This document shows positions 1-12,760 of a stretch of DNA of 64,000 nucleotides, piece after piece (position 1 is the stretch's first letter; every line of letters starts with the position of its first letter). The translations under genes were made by a program, and so were the position numbers. The notes below the pieces were generated by a model. That model worked only from the letters and a program-made list of their open reading frames with translations, did not search any database and was not told the origin of the DNA. The stretch is from Certhia americana (lineage: Eukaryota; Chordata; Aves; Passeriformes; Certhiidae), in assembly GCA_018697195.1 (NCBI GenBank), contig CM031858.1:94096643-94160642 (forward strand), in the 5' to 3' direction.

Positions 1-659
1 TCTGCAGGTGTTTTTCATATATAGTTTGAAAGTAATCATCTGCATCTTTTCTGTTCCAGGAAATATAACATTAATGACAGTTTGTCCACTATCAATTTAC
101 AACTTTTCCATGAGACCTTGGGCAAATGAAATTGTTCAGTCTAATCCGTGGTTTTCTAGTAATGAAAAATAATGTTTGAGTGTTTGAAGACACTTTGCTT
201 CAGTGTTGGTGATGATGAAGTACTCTGAATCTGTGGCAAGCATCTAGAGTAGTCTCCTTTTGCTAAGTAATAGCAAAATCCAGAGCTTTGGAGTTGACTC
301 TTTCATATGAAACAGAAATTAATGGCAAGTCAGTTATTCATCTAATGTAATTTGTGCCTTGAAAAATTATGCAGAATTTCCTTTTCTGTAAATAATATTA
401 GGAACAAAGACCATGAAGGTAATTGCATTAGATGCTCCTGTCCCACAACCAGCCATCACCCAAATAACATTAAGTTGTCCTCAGTCTCTTTCTCTGTCCT
501 TGAGAGAAAGATGAGTGAGGCCAGGCAAAATTCAGAAATTACTATCACAATTGGAAATGTCTGAGTTTCACCATCTTTTTGCTCATTACTCCCTCCTCAG
601 CTGAGACAGGTAAATCAAGTCTTTTAAATCACTGCCTTGAACATTTCAGGAAAATACCA
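1..659. other. Unique AT-rich noncoding sequence
   Basis: I see no gene or recognisable repeat here. Reading frames are short, lack known domains and are interrupted in all frames. The boundary with the LTR-like sequence to the right is approximate, and part of 560-660 could belong to the U3 region of that element. Confidence 0.6.
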
Positions 660-887
660 GCTGGGCTGCCCTAACTCCTAGCTGTAATTGGACAATTAAC
701 CCCAATATGTAAATAGGCCAAAATTATAAAAGTGTGAAAATGTGTGACCCACTGTCCATCTTAGATGTAGCCATGGCCAGGCTCTTGTACTCCCAAGGCG
801 TATCTTTTGAAGGCCTTTTTAATAAATAACTACTTTATTCCTTTAACACTGTCTAGCCTCTGTTCTAAGTAGCCTCTCAAGGCATCA
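660..887 (+). mobile_element. Probable solo LTR (3' part) of an endogenous retrovirus-like element
   Basis: The stretch has the order of signals expected of an LTR read on the plus strand. There is a CCAAT-type box in reverse (ATTGG near 688), a TATA-like ATTATAAAAG at 723-732, then a polyadenylation signal AATAAA at 821-826, about 90 bases downstream of the TATA. A T-rich/CT-rich U5-like tail follows and ends in GGCATCA at 881-887. The tail wording resembles LTRs I associate with passerine ERVL-like families, which is memory-based and unverified. No primer-binding site or gag/pol text follows, so I read it as a solo LTR. The 5' boundary is not defined by the sequence I can see, and I could not identify a target-site duplication. 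It could alternatively be an ordinary promoter-like stretch. Confidence 0.5.
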
Positions 888-3692
888 ATGACAGTCCATG
901 GCATCCAGGTGACTTGACATGATGAGAATGAGTGGCATACCCAAATTGCTTCATTAAATCATCTGTATGGCCAATAGTCTTCTGCTGAAGGCTCATTAAA
1001 ATACCTGTGGACAGAGGAAGAGGAGGGGTGCTACAGTGATTTCTACAATTGCTCTTTTCACAACTGGGAAACTCCTGGCCAAAGACTGCATACAGCTTGT
1101 TTAGAAAAAGCAGATGAGACTGAGAATCCCTGTTCTTTCCTATGATTCCTTTCTCTTCATTATGCTTTCTCTTGGGGTTGTGTAAGGAAACTTCAAGGAT
1201 CCAGATGCCATTCAGAAAGAAAAAAAAAATTATCTGGTCATAGTTAATTACTTTTTAACAAAATATTCTCCAAAGCATTATCCTGTTTGTTTGCACAACT
1301 TTAACCTCCAGTGTATCTTAAATTCTTCTATAATAGCTTTAACTTCAGATGCACTGTACCAATTAACATTCCAATTTTTTTAGTTCAGAATAATTATTTT
1401 CATATAATGTTTTTAATGACATGACAATGCAGTGCCTTTCATAGATTGTACTAAAATGTTAATTATAAATATAGCATCTATATTGCTGTATAAATTCTCT
1501 TGTAGAATCAAATTACTGACATTTTTCTCATTTAATCCTATCTTCAGAGCTGCCTTACAGCACTTGACAGTGGAAATTAGAAACTTTCTGAGAGCCAGCT
1601 CAATTGTTTTCTTGGTTTTTATCACCTTAAATTCTTACCTGGAGGAAACAAAATCAAATGAAATCAAAATTAGCTGAAACAAAAATCAAAAGTGACTGGT
1701 TTTGTAGGCCCATTTTCCCACATTACTTCAGATGCTGTCTGTTATGTTCATACCACAAATAATCAGGAGGAAAACACTTGGAGGGTCACATAGGTCAATA
1801 AACATCTGGGTTATGAAGTGTTGCCCCGCTGCCTGCATTATGTTGATAAAATTACTTTAGTCAGGAGAAAGAAATATAAAGTACAAAATATAAGTGGTAA
1901 ATTTTCCCATCTTGACATATGGAAGATTTGCATGTGTAATTTACATCGGCATAAATCTCAGTTTATCAAAATGGAATTCTATCCAAAATTCCAAGAGGAA
2001 AAAAACCATGGGGTGTGTGTTTCGAGGGTCTGTTTCCATCTGAGTGTGGGTATAGGGTCCCCTGTCCATCAGAGTGAGACCATTCCAGAGTGCTTTATAC
2101 TTCTTCAAGCAAGTCATTTGAAGGCACTGTTTCTTTCTGCCATGGAAGCAATTTAAATCTCCTCTAAATACAGATCAGCAGCGAAACCCCCCAGCCATAC
2201 AAATTCTTATAGTCAGGACAACACTCTTCCCCAAATTCTTCTGTTTATCTCTCAAGCTTTTGCAAATATTTGAAATTCCTGGAGAAATTCATCCTCACCT
2301 GCACCCACTAGCAGATTCACTAAAAGAATATTTAATGAGAAGATACTGTGTTGTCTGTGTTATCGGGAACAGCATGCTTAGCTTGCTTTAATTCATGTGG
2401 CAGATAACTGCCTTTGTGATAAGTCAGTTTTCTTATTTTTATTGCTGTTCTTAGCATGGCTTTTATGTTCTCTTGTGATGTTACAAAACATTTTACTTGA
2501 ATAAAGATTGGGCTGCTTGTTGGATTTTTGAAAACTTGCTGTGTTAAAAACCAAAATTGCTTTGGGCAAATTTTGTTTTCCTTTTTTTTCTTCAAGGAAA
2601 ATTCCTGTTGACTTCAAATAAGAGCTTCAGGGGTTAGCTGTCCAAGAAAAAATAATGTATGATCACAGGAAGAGATTTCTGACACTTTCCTTGGCTAGGG
2701 GCATTCATCACATATTTGAATGGAGCGCTGCCTAGAATGGATCCAGGAAAATAGGTATTAGTTTATGAACTCCAGTTATTGTGCAACCAAAGTGCAATAA
2801 CATTATCTAATATGTTTAGTGACAATATTTTGTCCAGAGGAGAGAAAGCAAAAATCAGTAGATGTGATACAAAGGAAGAAAAATAGTCCTGCATTAACTG
2901 GAGTAATTTTTTTGCAATGACACAATTGAGCACAAGGCATCTGCCATAGACACCTAATTCTAATGCTTACTCCAAGAGTCTTTTTTTACTTGAGGCAAAT
3001 TGGATCATTTTTCAAACAACTTTACCCGTCAACCTGAAATGAAAATTACCAGAGACTTGGTACTCACGACATAGGTAATGAAATATCCCCAGCAAGGCAT
3101 TTTATCTGTGATCATTATATGCATGCTCCCAAACAGGAATAACAAAACCCCAGTACTGATTTTTAGTCTATGTTTTGGGAAATTAGATGGTAGATAGTTA
3201 CCAAGAGATGCAATAATTTCCTCAAGAAGTCATCATCTGGTGTTTGTTAGGTAGGTCAGCTTCTAGTGTAGCCAGTTGCTGTCTGATCTAGCCACTTCTC
3301 ATCCTACATTCCAAGCAAGTCACCTCATCTGTACTTATCTGGCCACTTTCTTAGTTTTCACACAGTCAGACATACTCATAAAACTGTCCTAAACACCTTT
3401 TCCACATCCTTCAACTATTCCAAACAGGTGTGATGCTACATCGGAATTTCATCACTGTTGGCCATGGTGGATTTGCTCTGTACTTCCTACATTTTTTTTA
3501 ACCTTTCCCTGGAACACTGCAGGTGTGTGCTAAATGCCAGCAGCCAGCAGGGACACTATCTGTGGAGAAGAAAGGCACCAAAAGAACCTTGAGCTCTCCA
3601 GTGCTCTGAACTGTTAGAACTGCAGGGAGTTGGATGTGTGCAGCCTCTGCTCCATGGAAGGAGTTTGTGGGACTCATGTTTTTAAACTGCCC

Positions 3693-3717
3693 TTCAGGAC
3701 ACAATCTGTGTCCTGAA
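3693..3717. repeat. Perfect 11-bp inverted repeat with 3-base loop
   Basis: The left arm TTCAGGACACA (3693-3703) and right arm TGTGTCCTGAA (3707-3717) are exact reverse complements around the loop ATC. The outer flanks do not pair, so this is a compact 25-base hairpin rather than the tip of a long precursor. Function is unknown. Confidence 0.8.
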
Positions 3718-4172
3718 TCTGTGTGTTCTGGTTAAATCAGAATTGTTCTCTCCAAATTGTTCTGAGTGCCATTATTTGCACTCTGCAAGTGACAGGTCTT
3801 GGTGATGACTTCCACATGGTACATTTGGTGGACATCTCTTGCCTTCGTCAGTATTCCCTGCTTTTTTGTTAACGTTTATCACAACAAAAAATCAGCTTTG
3901 TAGTTTTTTTTTTTTTTTCACTTCCTGTGTGTTAAAAGCTGTGGCAACCTCAAAAAGAAGGAAGCTTTGGGTTCAAGTAGAAAGACTCAAGTTTTCTGTA
4001 TTTGGAGGCCTCTTTACTCTCCTTTGTGGTTATTGCTGTCATATTTGCAGGTCATGGCAGGTTTGGCAAACCCTGTGAGTCCTGAGGGCAATTCTGCATG
4101 CTGTCCACAACACGTATGTCAATAGCCAGTTTCTCATCACTGTCCTGCTGATAAACCAGCTCTTCTGGAACC

Positions 4173-4205
4173 AGTCTCATTTCTGAATGTAAGTCTCATT
4201 TCTGA
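4173..4205. repeat. Short direct repeat, two copies of a 14-mer
   Basis: AGTCTCATTTCTGA occurs at 4173-4186 and again at 4192-4205, a period of 19 bases. The five bases between copies differ from the unit. This is probably a local slippage duplication. Confidence 0.8.
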
Positions 4206-6574
4206 CCCCTGTGTTCCTTCTGTAATGCTTCCAAATAGGTATTTTAGGAAGAATGGATGGCATGAACAGAATCAATGTAAGACATTCTTAGACACAGTCA
4301 TCCTGACTGATGTTATGACACCTGATCTGCTTTAGAGTAATTGTTTGCGATTTCTATGGAGATCAGAATGCCTTGAGTTTATTTCTAAGCTTGGATCTTG
4401 CACGACATGTCCAGTTTTCATTATATAAACTTAAAATTAAGATATTGGAATATATATCATTATTCCAAGTTGCACTCCTAAGTCTGCCTTCAGGCACTTA
4501 AATAAATGGCCAGGTTTTTAAATAATTAAGTATTTGCTGTTGCCATCCAAGTCAATAAAAGGGTTCTGGCCAGGAACAAGCAGCAAACTTCAAGACAGAA
4601 AATACAAAAAAAAGACAATTTCAACCAGTATTGTATCAACCTGAGGCACGTGCAGAAAGAAGATATAGAAAATGTACCTTAACATGGATTCTGATAAATA
4701 AGGGGCTCACTGCTGATCTGTCCACTAGTTGGCAGGCGTGGCAGCTATCCTGTGAATGCATCTGTGGCTGCTCCCGAATCTCTGCTGTGGCGTCTAGCAA
4801 CTGTGTGCCAGCACCGCACTGTGCAAATGCATAAGCATTAGCAGGACAGTCGAAGTTGCAGGGGAGTTTTGCAGTAGCTTGGTGCATGAAACATTTCACA
4901 GGAACAGAGTGAAACACCTGGCAAACAAACAGGGATACCAAGGTTAAGTGTATTTCCAGGACTGCATTCATCTTTCTGTTTCTTAGAAAACCTACCAACT
5001 GGAAATCATAGTTCTGAATGCATAGCTTGGAGATTTTTCCCTTCCCTTCAAGATCCTGTTCCTGAGGATTATGCAACTGTGCAAGCACCTGCAGCAGATG
5101 CTCAGAATACTCTCACTCTTTGATGGATTATGTGGGTCACTTCAAATTTAGGGACAAAAGAACCTTACAGATAAGATTTACAGTATATTTAATGCTCCTG
5201 TTTCAATAATGGCCAGTGCAAAATGTCAGAAAGGATTGAACTATCTGTTATATACTAGTGTACACTATTTTTTCCCCCTCAATGCTATGTTTCAGAAAAT
5301 GCCATTACATATCAAATTTTAGTTGGCTTACAAGAAGAGGTGAATTTTTACAGTTTTTCATTTTGCTTTCTGCCTTTGCATCCCACATATAATAACCCTG
5401 TAACATTTATTTTGGAGCAAACTTGTTGTTCGTTCAGGAAACCAAGAAATGAGTCACTCAGCTCCCATTTCACATGAACATTTCACTCCATGTATATACA
5501 GATTCACAATTTCATTTTCTGCCTTCTGCACATTATCTGATGTATTAACATGCTTTCCTAGGCTCCTTCTACTCTTTCACTTTTCTGTAGCTGCTGGAGA
5601 GACTTTTGTTGAAGCTTTTTTCTTGTACTGAGGCAAAATCCTGTCAACAGAGTGCAAAAGCATGTTTAATGGCCTCTAGCTGGCTGCAGATGCCCACATT
5701 TCTGAATAGTACTCAACATCAGAAAACTGAACGTACTATTAATTAAAGCTATCTCTTAAAATGATGCCAAAATAGAATATTTTCTAAAAAGACCTCAGTT
5801 TTCCTCCAACATGAAATAAGATGAAAGACATTTACTCTGTGATTTCATTTGCATTCTCTGAAGAGACTCTCTGAAATGTGCTTTGGCAATAAAGAAAGCA
5901 CTTGTTGCTGAAAAGCAAAAACAAAGTATTACTTGTCAGTCTTTATACAGTGTATCTGCAATGTGAGCCTTGCATGCGGAAAAATTGGTGGTAGTGTAAA
6001 ATTGGATGTGTAAGGACACACACTTACTGGTTAGAAGATCCTAAAAGGAATATTTTTTCTCTAACCCTGTGAAATTTTCCACACCAAATACCTATTTTAA
6101 GGTTATTATAAAATAATATGCTAAAAATTATATTTGGCATCTGAAACCTGTATAGATAGTACTAAAGAGAGATAAAGCAACTTATTTTTTTTTAATTAAA
6201 AAACCACTAGTTTTACAATATGGCAATAAGTTTTACAGTATTTCATTTTTTATCCCTGAATCCCTGTAATGCTGCATAGATACCCTCCCTACATTTTTAT
6301 TTCCTTTTATGTGTCTAGATATATGTATTTCAATGAAAAATAGAAAAGATAATTTAAATAATGCATAAATGATCAGTGAAATGTATAGGCATTGCTGATT
6401 GTCAGAGCAAGCAAATATATGCTCAGGGTTACACAAGTGACATCCAAGTTGTGTGGATGTTGTTCCTGTCCCAGTTCACCAAAATGGAAAACAAGCTGGT
6501 AATTGCCTTCCCCCATAACTTCCAGGCCACATACTGTGCTTTCATTTCCACAAAGATAAAGCTGAAAGGACAAA

Positions 6575-6757
6575 AGTGCAACAGATTGCCCAGAGAGGTT
6601 TTAGATTCTCCTTCACTGGAGATATTCAAGAACTGTCTGGACACAATCCTGTGCCATGTGCTCTGGGATGACCCTGCCTGGGCAGGGAGGTTGGGTCAGA
6701 CAAGTCACTGTGGTCTCTCCCAGCCTGACCCATCCTGTGGCTCGGTGATTTTGTGAA
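6575..6757 (+). mobile_element. CR1 LINE 3'-end fragment, plus strand
   Basis: The text from the 'TTGCCCAGAGAGGTTTTAGATTCTCC' region, through 'GGAGATATTCAAGAAC' and 'GTTGGGTCAGACAAG', to a degenerate CTCGGTGATTTTGTG end matches the well-known 3' untranslated end of avian CR1 elements. In them a segment beginning with a conserved TTGCCCAGAGAGGTTGTGGA phrase leads to ATTCTGTGATTCTGTG-like terminal repeats. The copy has diverged. Only the last part of the element is present, as is usual for CR1, whose copies are mostly severely 5'-truncated. No coding capacity remains. Confidence 0.88.
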
Positions 6758-8525
6758 TAGGAATTGTGGTCTCAGCCTGCACAGAGGTAGGATGTGACTG
6801 CAGAAGAAGTTTGGCCCCATCAGCTGGGGAGACTACACAATATACATGCAGCACTTTGGGCTTCAGAAAGCATTCGGGGCAAGAAGAAACATCCTGCTGT
6901 GTTCCACTTGGAAAACCCCTTCCAACTCCCGTGCAGTTCAAGAAAATGGTAAACAACTCTATGCAAAAACCCAGCAATGTGCTGGCATTCTGGCAATGCT
7001 TTCTCCAGCCTAAATCTCTATCTGCCTGCTCTTGCCTGCCTGCATGAGGAGAATACATAATACAATTGTGTCAGCAGGGTCTGCATCTCCTCTTTTACTG
7101 TGTGCTGGGAAATGTGTAGGTACCTGGTACCCTCTGTCCTCATTAAGTTACTATGCATTAGCAGGATACTAGGGGTATACTTCCTGCCCAGCATTCTCTA
7201 TGTGTTATTTTAAATTATTAATTCCTGTTGTTCTTGCTGAAGGACTTTTATAATGTAGGCAAATACTTCTGTTAAATTTTAAAACTCCTTAAAAAAACAA
7301 GGTTCACTGTGAGAAGTCAAATTAATGACGCCTGATTTATGAAGACTTGTGCAACTGCATGTTCAGGGACCTAAGAGACTCAAACTGACTCAGACTTTTT
7401 TCCATTCTAGGGTTATTCATAACAGGAATCTCCCATTTCTATTGTAGATTTTTTAATGTTTAAAAAGTTCATAACCATCCTTTGCCATACCAGAAAAATG
7501 TTACCACAGAGACAATAGTGCAAAACTGGAACAGGTTTGAGAAGCTGTGAAGTGTCAGTTCACAGAGATGTTTTACTTTGCACTGGAGAAGTTCCTGAGC
7601 AAGCCTAGGTAGCCCATTTTGAGGAGGGCTTTGTCCAAGTGGTCTCCAGGAGTCATTTCTTACTCCATGTTTCTACATAAGCAATGGAGTCTTGTTTATC
7701 TATTCTGCACCTATATGCCACTGAATTGGGTTGAATTTGGCCAAAGGGACTCAAGGGTTACAAGCAGACAACATGCATCATGACCACATAGTTCTTATTG
7801 CCTTGCAAAGGTAGGCTGCACGTGAAAAGAAAGGCAGTTTTGTCTCAATAGCAGGTTCAAAAATTGCTGAGGTAAGTTACAAAATGTAACATATATATGG
7901 TCTTTAAAAATGTATTACTTAATATTGAGCTTTGAATTGATTTTTTCTACATAGATTCTAAATTACTATATTAATGAATTTAGCATCTATATTAATATGT
8001 TAACCTATATTTATTCTTAGAGTTACAAAATATCAAATTCTCAGGCAAATTCTGACCTCTGCAACACTGATGTACATTGCTGAATTAATATCAAACTACA
8101 TAAGAGTAGAATTTATCCCAATGATTTGGAGGAGTTATTCTGGCTATTTCAGTACAGATTTATAAAATAATTATATCTTAGGAAATAAAACTACATCTAT
8201 GCAATGAAGACACTTGTGCCTAAGAAGACAGAAAATAAACCACAGCAGGTTGGTTTTTTATGTAGTCAAATAATGATTTGTGTAATTTTACAAAAACTAC
8301 TACTGTATTTTGTTACTTCCTATTTTTTATAATTTCTTTCCTGATACATAATATTAGAGAAGGCTCTGGGGCACACAAAGGCCAATTCATTTGAGGAACA
8401 TCACCGATGTCATGACCCACAGGACTGAAGGCTGAGGAAACTTGGGACATAAAATACATTAAGCCTGCACAGAAAAAAAAAAGATTGCAGGAACATTTCA
8501 AGTGTTACTTGTTTATAAATCTAAA

Positions 8526-8535
8526 CCCCCCCCCC
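8526..8535. repeat. Homopolymer C tract (10 C)
   Basis: This is an uninterrupted run of ten C followed by AAAA in otherwise AT-rich DNA. Such tracts are prone to length variation and sequencing error. Confidence 0.9.
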
Positions 8536-11500
8536 AAAATTGCATGACAGTTTAATCTGTCTAAATCGGTGAGATTTGTGATAATGCAGAAAGTGAGAAC
8601 ACATATCTTTAATGTAACTTGGGAAATTAATTTAGTTGTAAAATGATTCTTTTGGAAAGATCTCAATTCTTTCTACAATAGAAACAAACCAGTCTCTGCT
8701 AGCATAGTGAATGCTACATTGGTGTCATCTGGTGGATGTCTGACACAGTATCCATGCTAAATAAAGCCAGAACCAGTCAAAAATTATATTTTGCAAAGCA
8801 TTGCACCTTTTTCTTTACAATTTTCTCCATCCTTGCAAAGGAAACACTAGATATAAAGTGTTTCTAAATCAAGCCATTAAGATCCTTTTCCATGCTATTT
8901 TAAAGATCCTAGATTTGTTGAGACTTGCTGAAATGTCTCTATCTCCAGAAGGATAAAGCAAAAGCAATTTTTGTTTTATAACTTTATTCATAATTTAGAG
9001 AAAAGTGAAGATTTTTGAGAAAGGTGTTTACACCAGTTTTCTTCAACTGATGTAAATTGGTCTGCATCCCTTACTTTCTGAATTTATACCTGGTAAAATT
9101 GCCCACTGGTTTAGTGCTATCAAATAGTCCCACAGGAAACTGCAAGATGACTATCTAATTTAGCACCACAGTACAATCTGAAGGTATCTTGTCTAAGTAT
9201 CCAATGTAATATTATAGTCCTGAATAATGAAAAAACTCAAAACAAAACTGTCTTCTGGGCCTGAAGCATGGCCCTAGCTTGCCTGTGCTTACTGCAGCTC
9301 CCTATGAATAGAGGTGGATTTACTTTCTTTGCAGAAACCCACCTTTGGGGAGAGCTGGTACACTCCGTGCTGTTGATTGCCCCACCTTGAGCTGTTAACA
9401 GCATCCAATTATATTCTTGCTTCCCTGGCAGCAACTGCAAGGTGGATGGTAAGAGAGTTTGGAGAGATATGCACCTTTAATATCACTTTTGCCCCACTTG
9501 TGGCATGGAGTTTTTGCTCTGATGGCCAGGATCTGAGTCCTTTTCAGACTTCTAGCATGTATGATGTGCACTGAAAACAGGAATATTTGTACACTTTCTT
9601 CCAGTGTTGCTCAAGGTAACTGACATCTCCATAAAAAGGAGACCAGTGGTGCTCATTTTTTGCAGTGTTTCTATGCATGTACTACATCACAGCCTTCCCT
9701 ATATTTTAGCAGTCCATGTGTTTTTCATGCTCAGATGCCAGGCTTATATACATAATATATAATAGTCTGTTTGCACTAAAACTAGGAATATTTGTCTGGC
9801 ATTTATGGTGGTTGGTAGGTATTGGGCTTTATGTCTGGCTCTGTTCTGTATTTGGGAAAATCAAGTCACTGGTATACAGGAGGATGTATGTCTAAATATG
9901 AAAAATATGTCTGAATTTCTGGAGTGCCTTCTGATTACCAAAAACTATGGAGGAAGAATGGGAAAGAAATTATTCAGTCACAGTTGGTTGGGGAAATGGT
10001 AAATTTTTAAAAGAAGAGACTCTTGGGCATGAGGCTGAAGGATGTGCCCTTCAAAAGGGATCAAAAATTCCTAGGAAACTTGCACCTATGCAGCATATCC
10101 CTGTAGTGTCCTTCAGCTCCAGCTGTAGCTAGTTAGAGGAACGCTGACCTTTGATAAATGGAATCCCAGAATGGATGTGTTAGAGGTAAGGGGATAGTGA
10201 ACAAGTCTCATACCCAAAGAATAAATATTCTTTTTTCCAAAGGCAAAATGGCAGTGTTGCATAGAAATTCCCTTGGATAATTGTAGAGGTTCCACCCATA
10301 AGGATGAGGAATTCAACTCTGTTTTCTGTCTCTAGTCAGGGAGGGAGTTTTGTAGCTCTGTGAAAATCCCTGTTGTTGTAGCTAAGCTGACTGCCTGCAG
10401 CTGCCTTGGGTGGTTAGCAAAAGAAAAAGTAGGTTAACTCTACTTTGTACTGTACAGAGTAGGCTACACTGAATCTTACCTTTTGTAAAAAATAAATAAT
10501 AAAATCCCCATTTCTTCTCAGCATGTGTAAAACCTATAGAAAAAAAAAAAAGTTCCTACTTCGGTCTTCGGTGTTTGTATAATGCCTTGTTGGTGACTAA
10601 GGCACTCTATGATGAACAGAAACAATTAAGGTAATTCTTCCCTCTTTATCTAAGGAATCACTCGTAGATATCAGGATTCATAAAAATCTATGATGGGTAA
10701 TAAAGGAAATGTATTGTCTGCCAGATTTAAAGTAAACTCAGTAGCAAATAAACATGTTATTAGAAAACATATAATCTGCAAAGGAAAATTCTTCTCTGGT
10801 TATCTCCCTCCATACTTGAAAACCTTATCCTTGATCTACTGCTCCACCCTGGATCAAAAATACCCAACAAAACAAACCTAAAAACAGCGTCACAGAACAA
10901 AAATACCCCAACTATTAGTTAAAGAGGTTGAAAATGGAAGTCCAAAGTAGGTCAGCTTTAACCAACTGACACAACTTCTAAGGTCAGGAAAAGCTTCAGT
11001 CATAGTTTGTGTTCCTTTGCTAGGGAAATTATTACACAGTAATGTCTTGGGGCTGTGTGTTTGCTGGTGCTGCCAAGACAAGTAATTTCTGTGTGTGCTG
11101 TAAGGAGCATTCCTTCTCTATCATATGACTACGAGATGGACATAATGCTTCACTGTAACAGCACTGACTCACCCTGTGGTTTACGCCAACACTTAATGTC
11201 ATTCATGCTTAATAAAACTGCAGGGTTCTGCTTTTCCACCCACTTTTTGTTATTTCTCTTGAAACCTACCACAGCACAAGAGAAGTTTTTGCAGCTTGAT
11301 ATAAAATGCTTATTTTATATTCTCCATTCGAATATATTTGACAGCATTCCTGAGAAAAAGTTCTCTGAACAGCCATACACAGATGGCCAGCACACAGCTG
11401 GGTGACTGCGGCATTCTTTTCAGAGAAATAGGTATATCTAGTAATCTGATTGTCTAGTCTTTTTGTTTGATCTGCAAAGTTCATTTGGAAATCAGAAATT

Positions 11501-12743
11501 CGTGCAAGCCAAAATCCCCCTCCAAAACCTTTCCAGCTCAGATCAGCAAACTGACCCACTTCTGGTCTCCTCAGCTCAAACCCACCTTTACACCAGCTGC
11601 CATGCTTCCTTTGAATGACTGATGTGAAGAGAGTCTGTTTAATATTGCAGGTAAAAACCTTATTAAAAAAATATTATATCAAACATGTTTTCCTGCAACG
11701 CTGTCAGCCCAAACACAACAGCAGCAGTGTGGTAGCTAATGAGAAATTCCATGCTGATGCACCTCAGTCCCCAGCTCCAAGATGTACTGGAGGAAGGCAA
11801 ATGCCAGCTCTTAATGCCACCTCTCAATGCCACATTGTGCCTTGCCCTATCCACATGTCCAGAAGGATTTCAGTCCATTTGAGCAGTGTGCAGCTGTAAT
11901 TCCAGCTCTCTCCCCTCTAAATAGAAGCAATGAGGAAACTGAGTGGGCCTGAGGATTGCATGGCTCACAGAACAGCAAGGATGGGTGGACTGTAGTGGCT
12001 TTCTTCATTCTGTGCTGCCAACACACCTGAACAGCTGCAGGAAATCTAGTGGCAAAATCCTGAAAATTGTAGTAGAGCATTCAATTTTCATAGACTGTGA
12101 AAATATAACATCTAGTGAAATTAGAGGTGTTCTGCATTTGGTTTTTATTGTAGTAAAAGAGAGTGGAGTAAAAAAAAAAAAAAAATTTGTTTTTTGTTCC
12201 TGTGTTCAGTTCCTGAAGTTTTATGCCCCAGGAGGGATATTGGAAATACACAAGATTTAGCGCACTCTGCTTTCTCCCAAATGGAACAAAATTATCATTC
12301 AGAAATATCTGTAGCAGTTCCAGGAATAAATTGTCTCTCTTATTGATTTAGCAATACCAAGGCAGTAGAAAATTCTCTGTTCTATATAGAGGGAATTGTC
12401 CCAGTTTTCATTGTAGCAACTGTACTGAAATAGCCAGTTCCAGTAAAATGTTATTTTATTAAAACCACTATAATTGCACTTTAACTGTTTGTGTGTTTTA
12501 GTTCTTCTCCCCTTTCCAGCCTAAAAAATAGTCATATCTTTCCGTGATACTGTTTTTCCAGTAAAATTAGTAAACTGGCTTCTCTGTGTAGTATCAGCTT
12601 GATTCACAGCAACCATACTCAAATGCATGACCTCCTTGCTCAGGGAGCCTTTTAGGGAGAGTGTGGAGTGTGAATATAGATGTGATAATGAGTGGGTGAG
12701 TTACACATTTGTGCCTGTTTTTACCTCAATAATAGTATTTTTC

Positions 12744-12760
12744 TTTTTTTTTTTTTTTTT
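12744..12760. repeat. Homopolymer T tract (17 T)
   Basis: This is a run of 17 T preceded by TTC and followed by CCCAATAAAAAACAAACAAA. Read on the minus strand it is an A tract, but no retrocopy body or target-site duplication is apparent next to it. Confidence 0.9.

Larger units (their letters stand above)
888..6574. other. Unique noncoding sequence, no supported gene
   Basis: This is AT-rich single-copy-looking DNA with many short chance reading frames. The notable small structures are a hairpin at 3693-3717, a 15-T run at 3904-3918 and a short direct repeat at 4173-4205. A minus-strand reading frame ending at 4636 has a signal-peptide-like start at 4971 but no recognisable family. I see no CpG island or credible exon chain. 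Confidence 0.6.

Noticed and set aside
6376..6756. 126-codon plus-strand open frame
   Set aside because: Its second half is a translation of the CR1 3' untranslated end, and the first half has no recognisable content.
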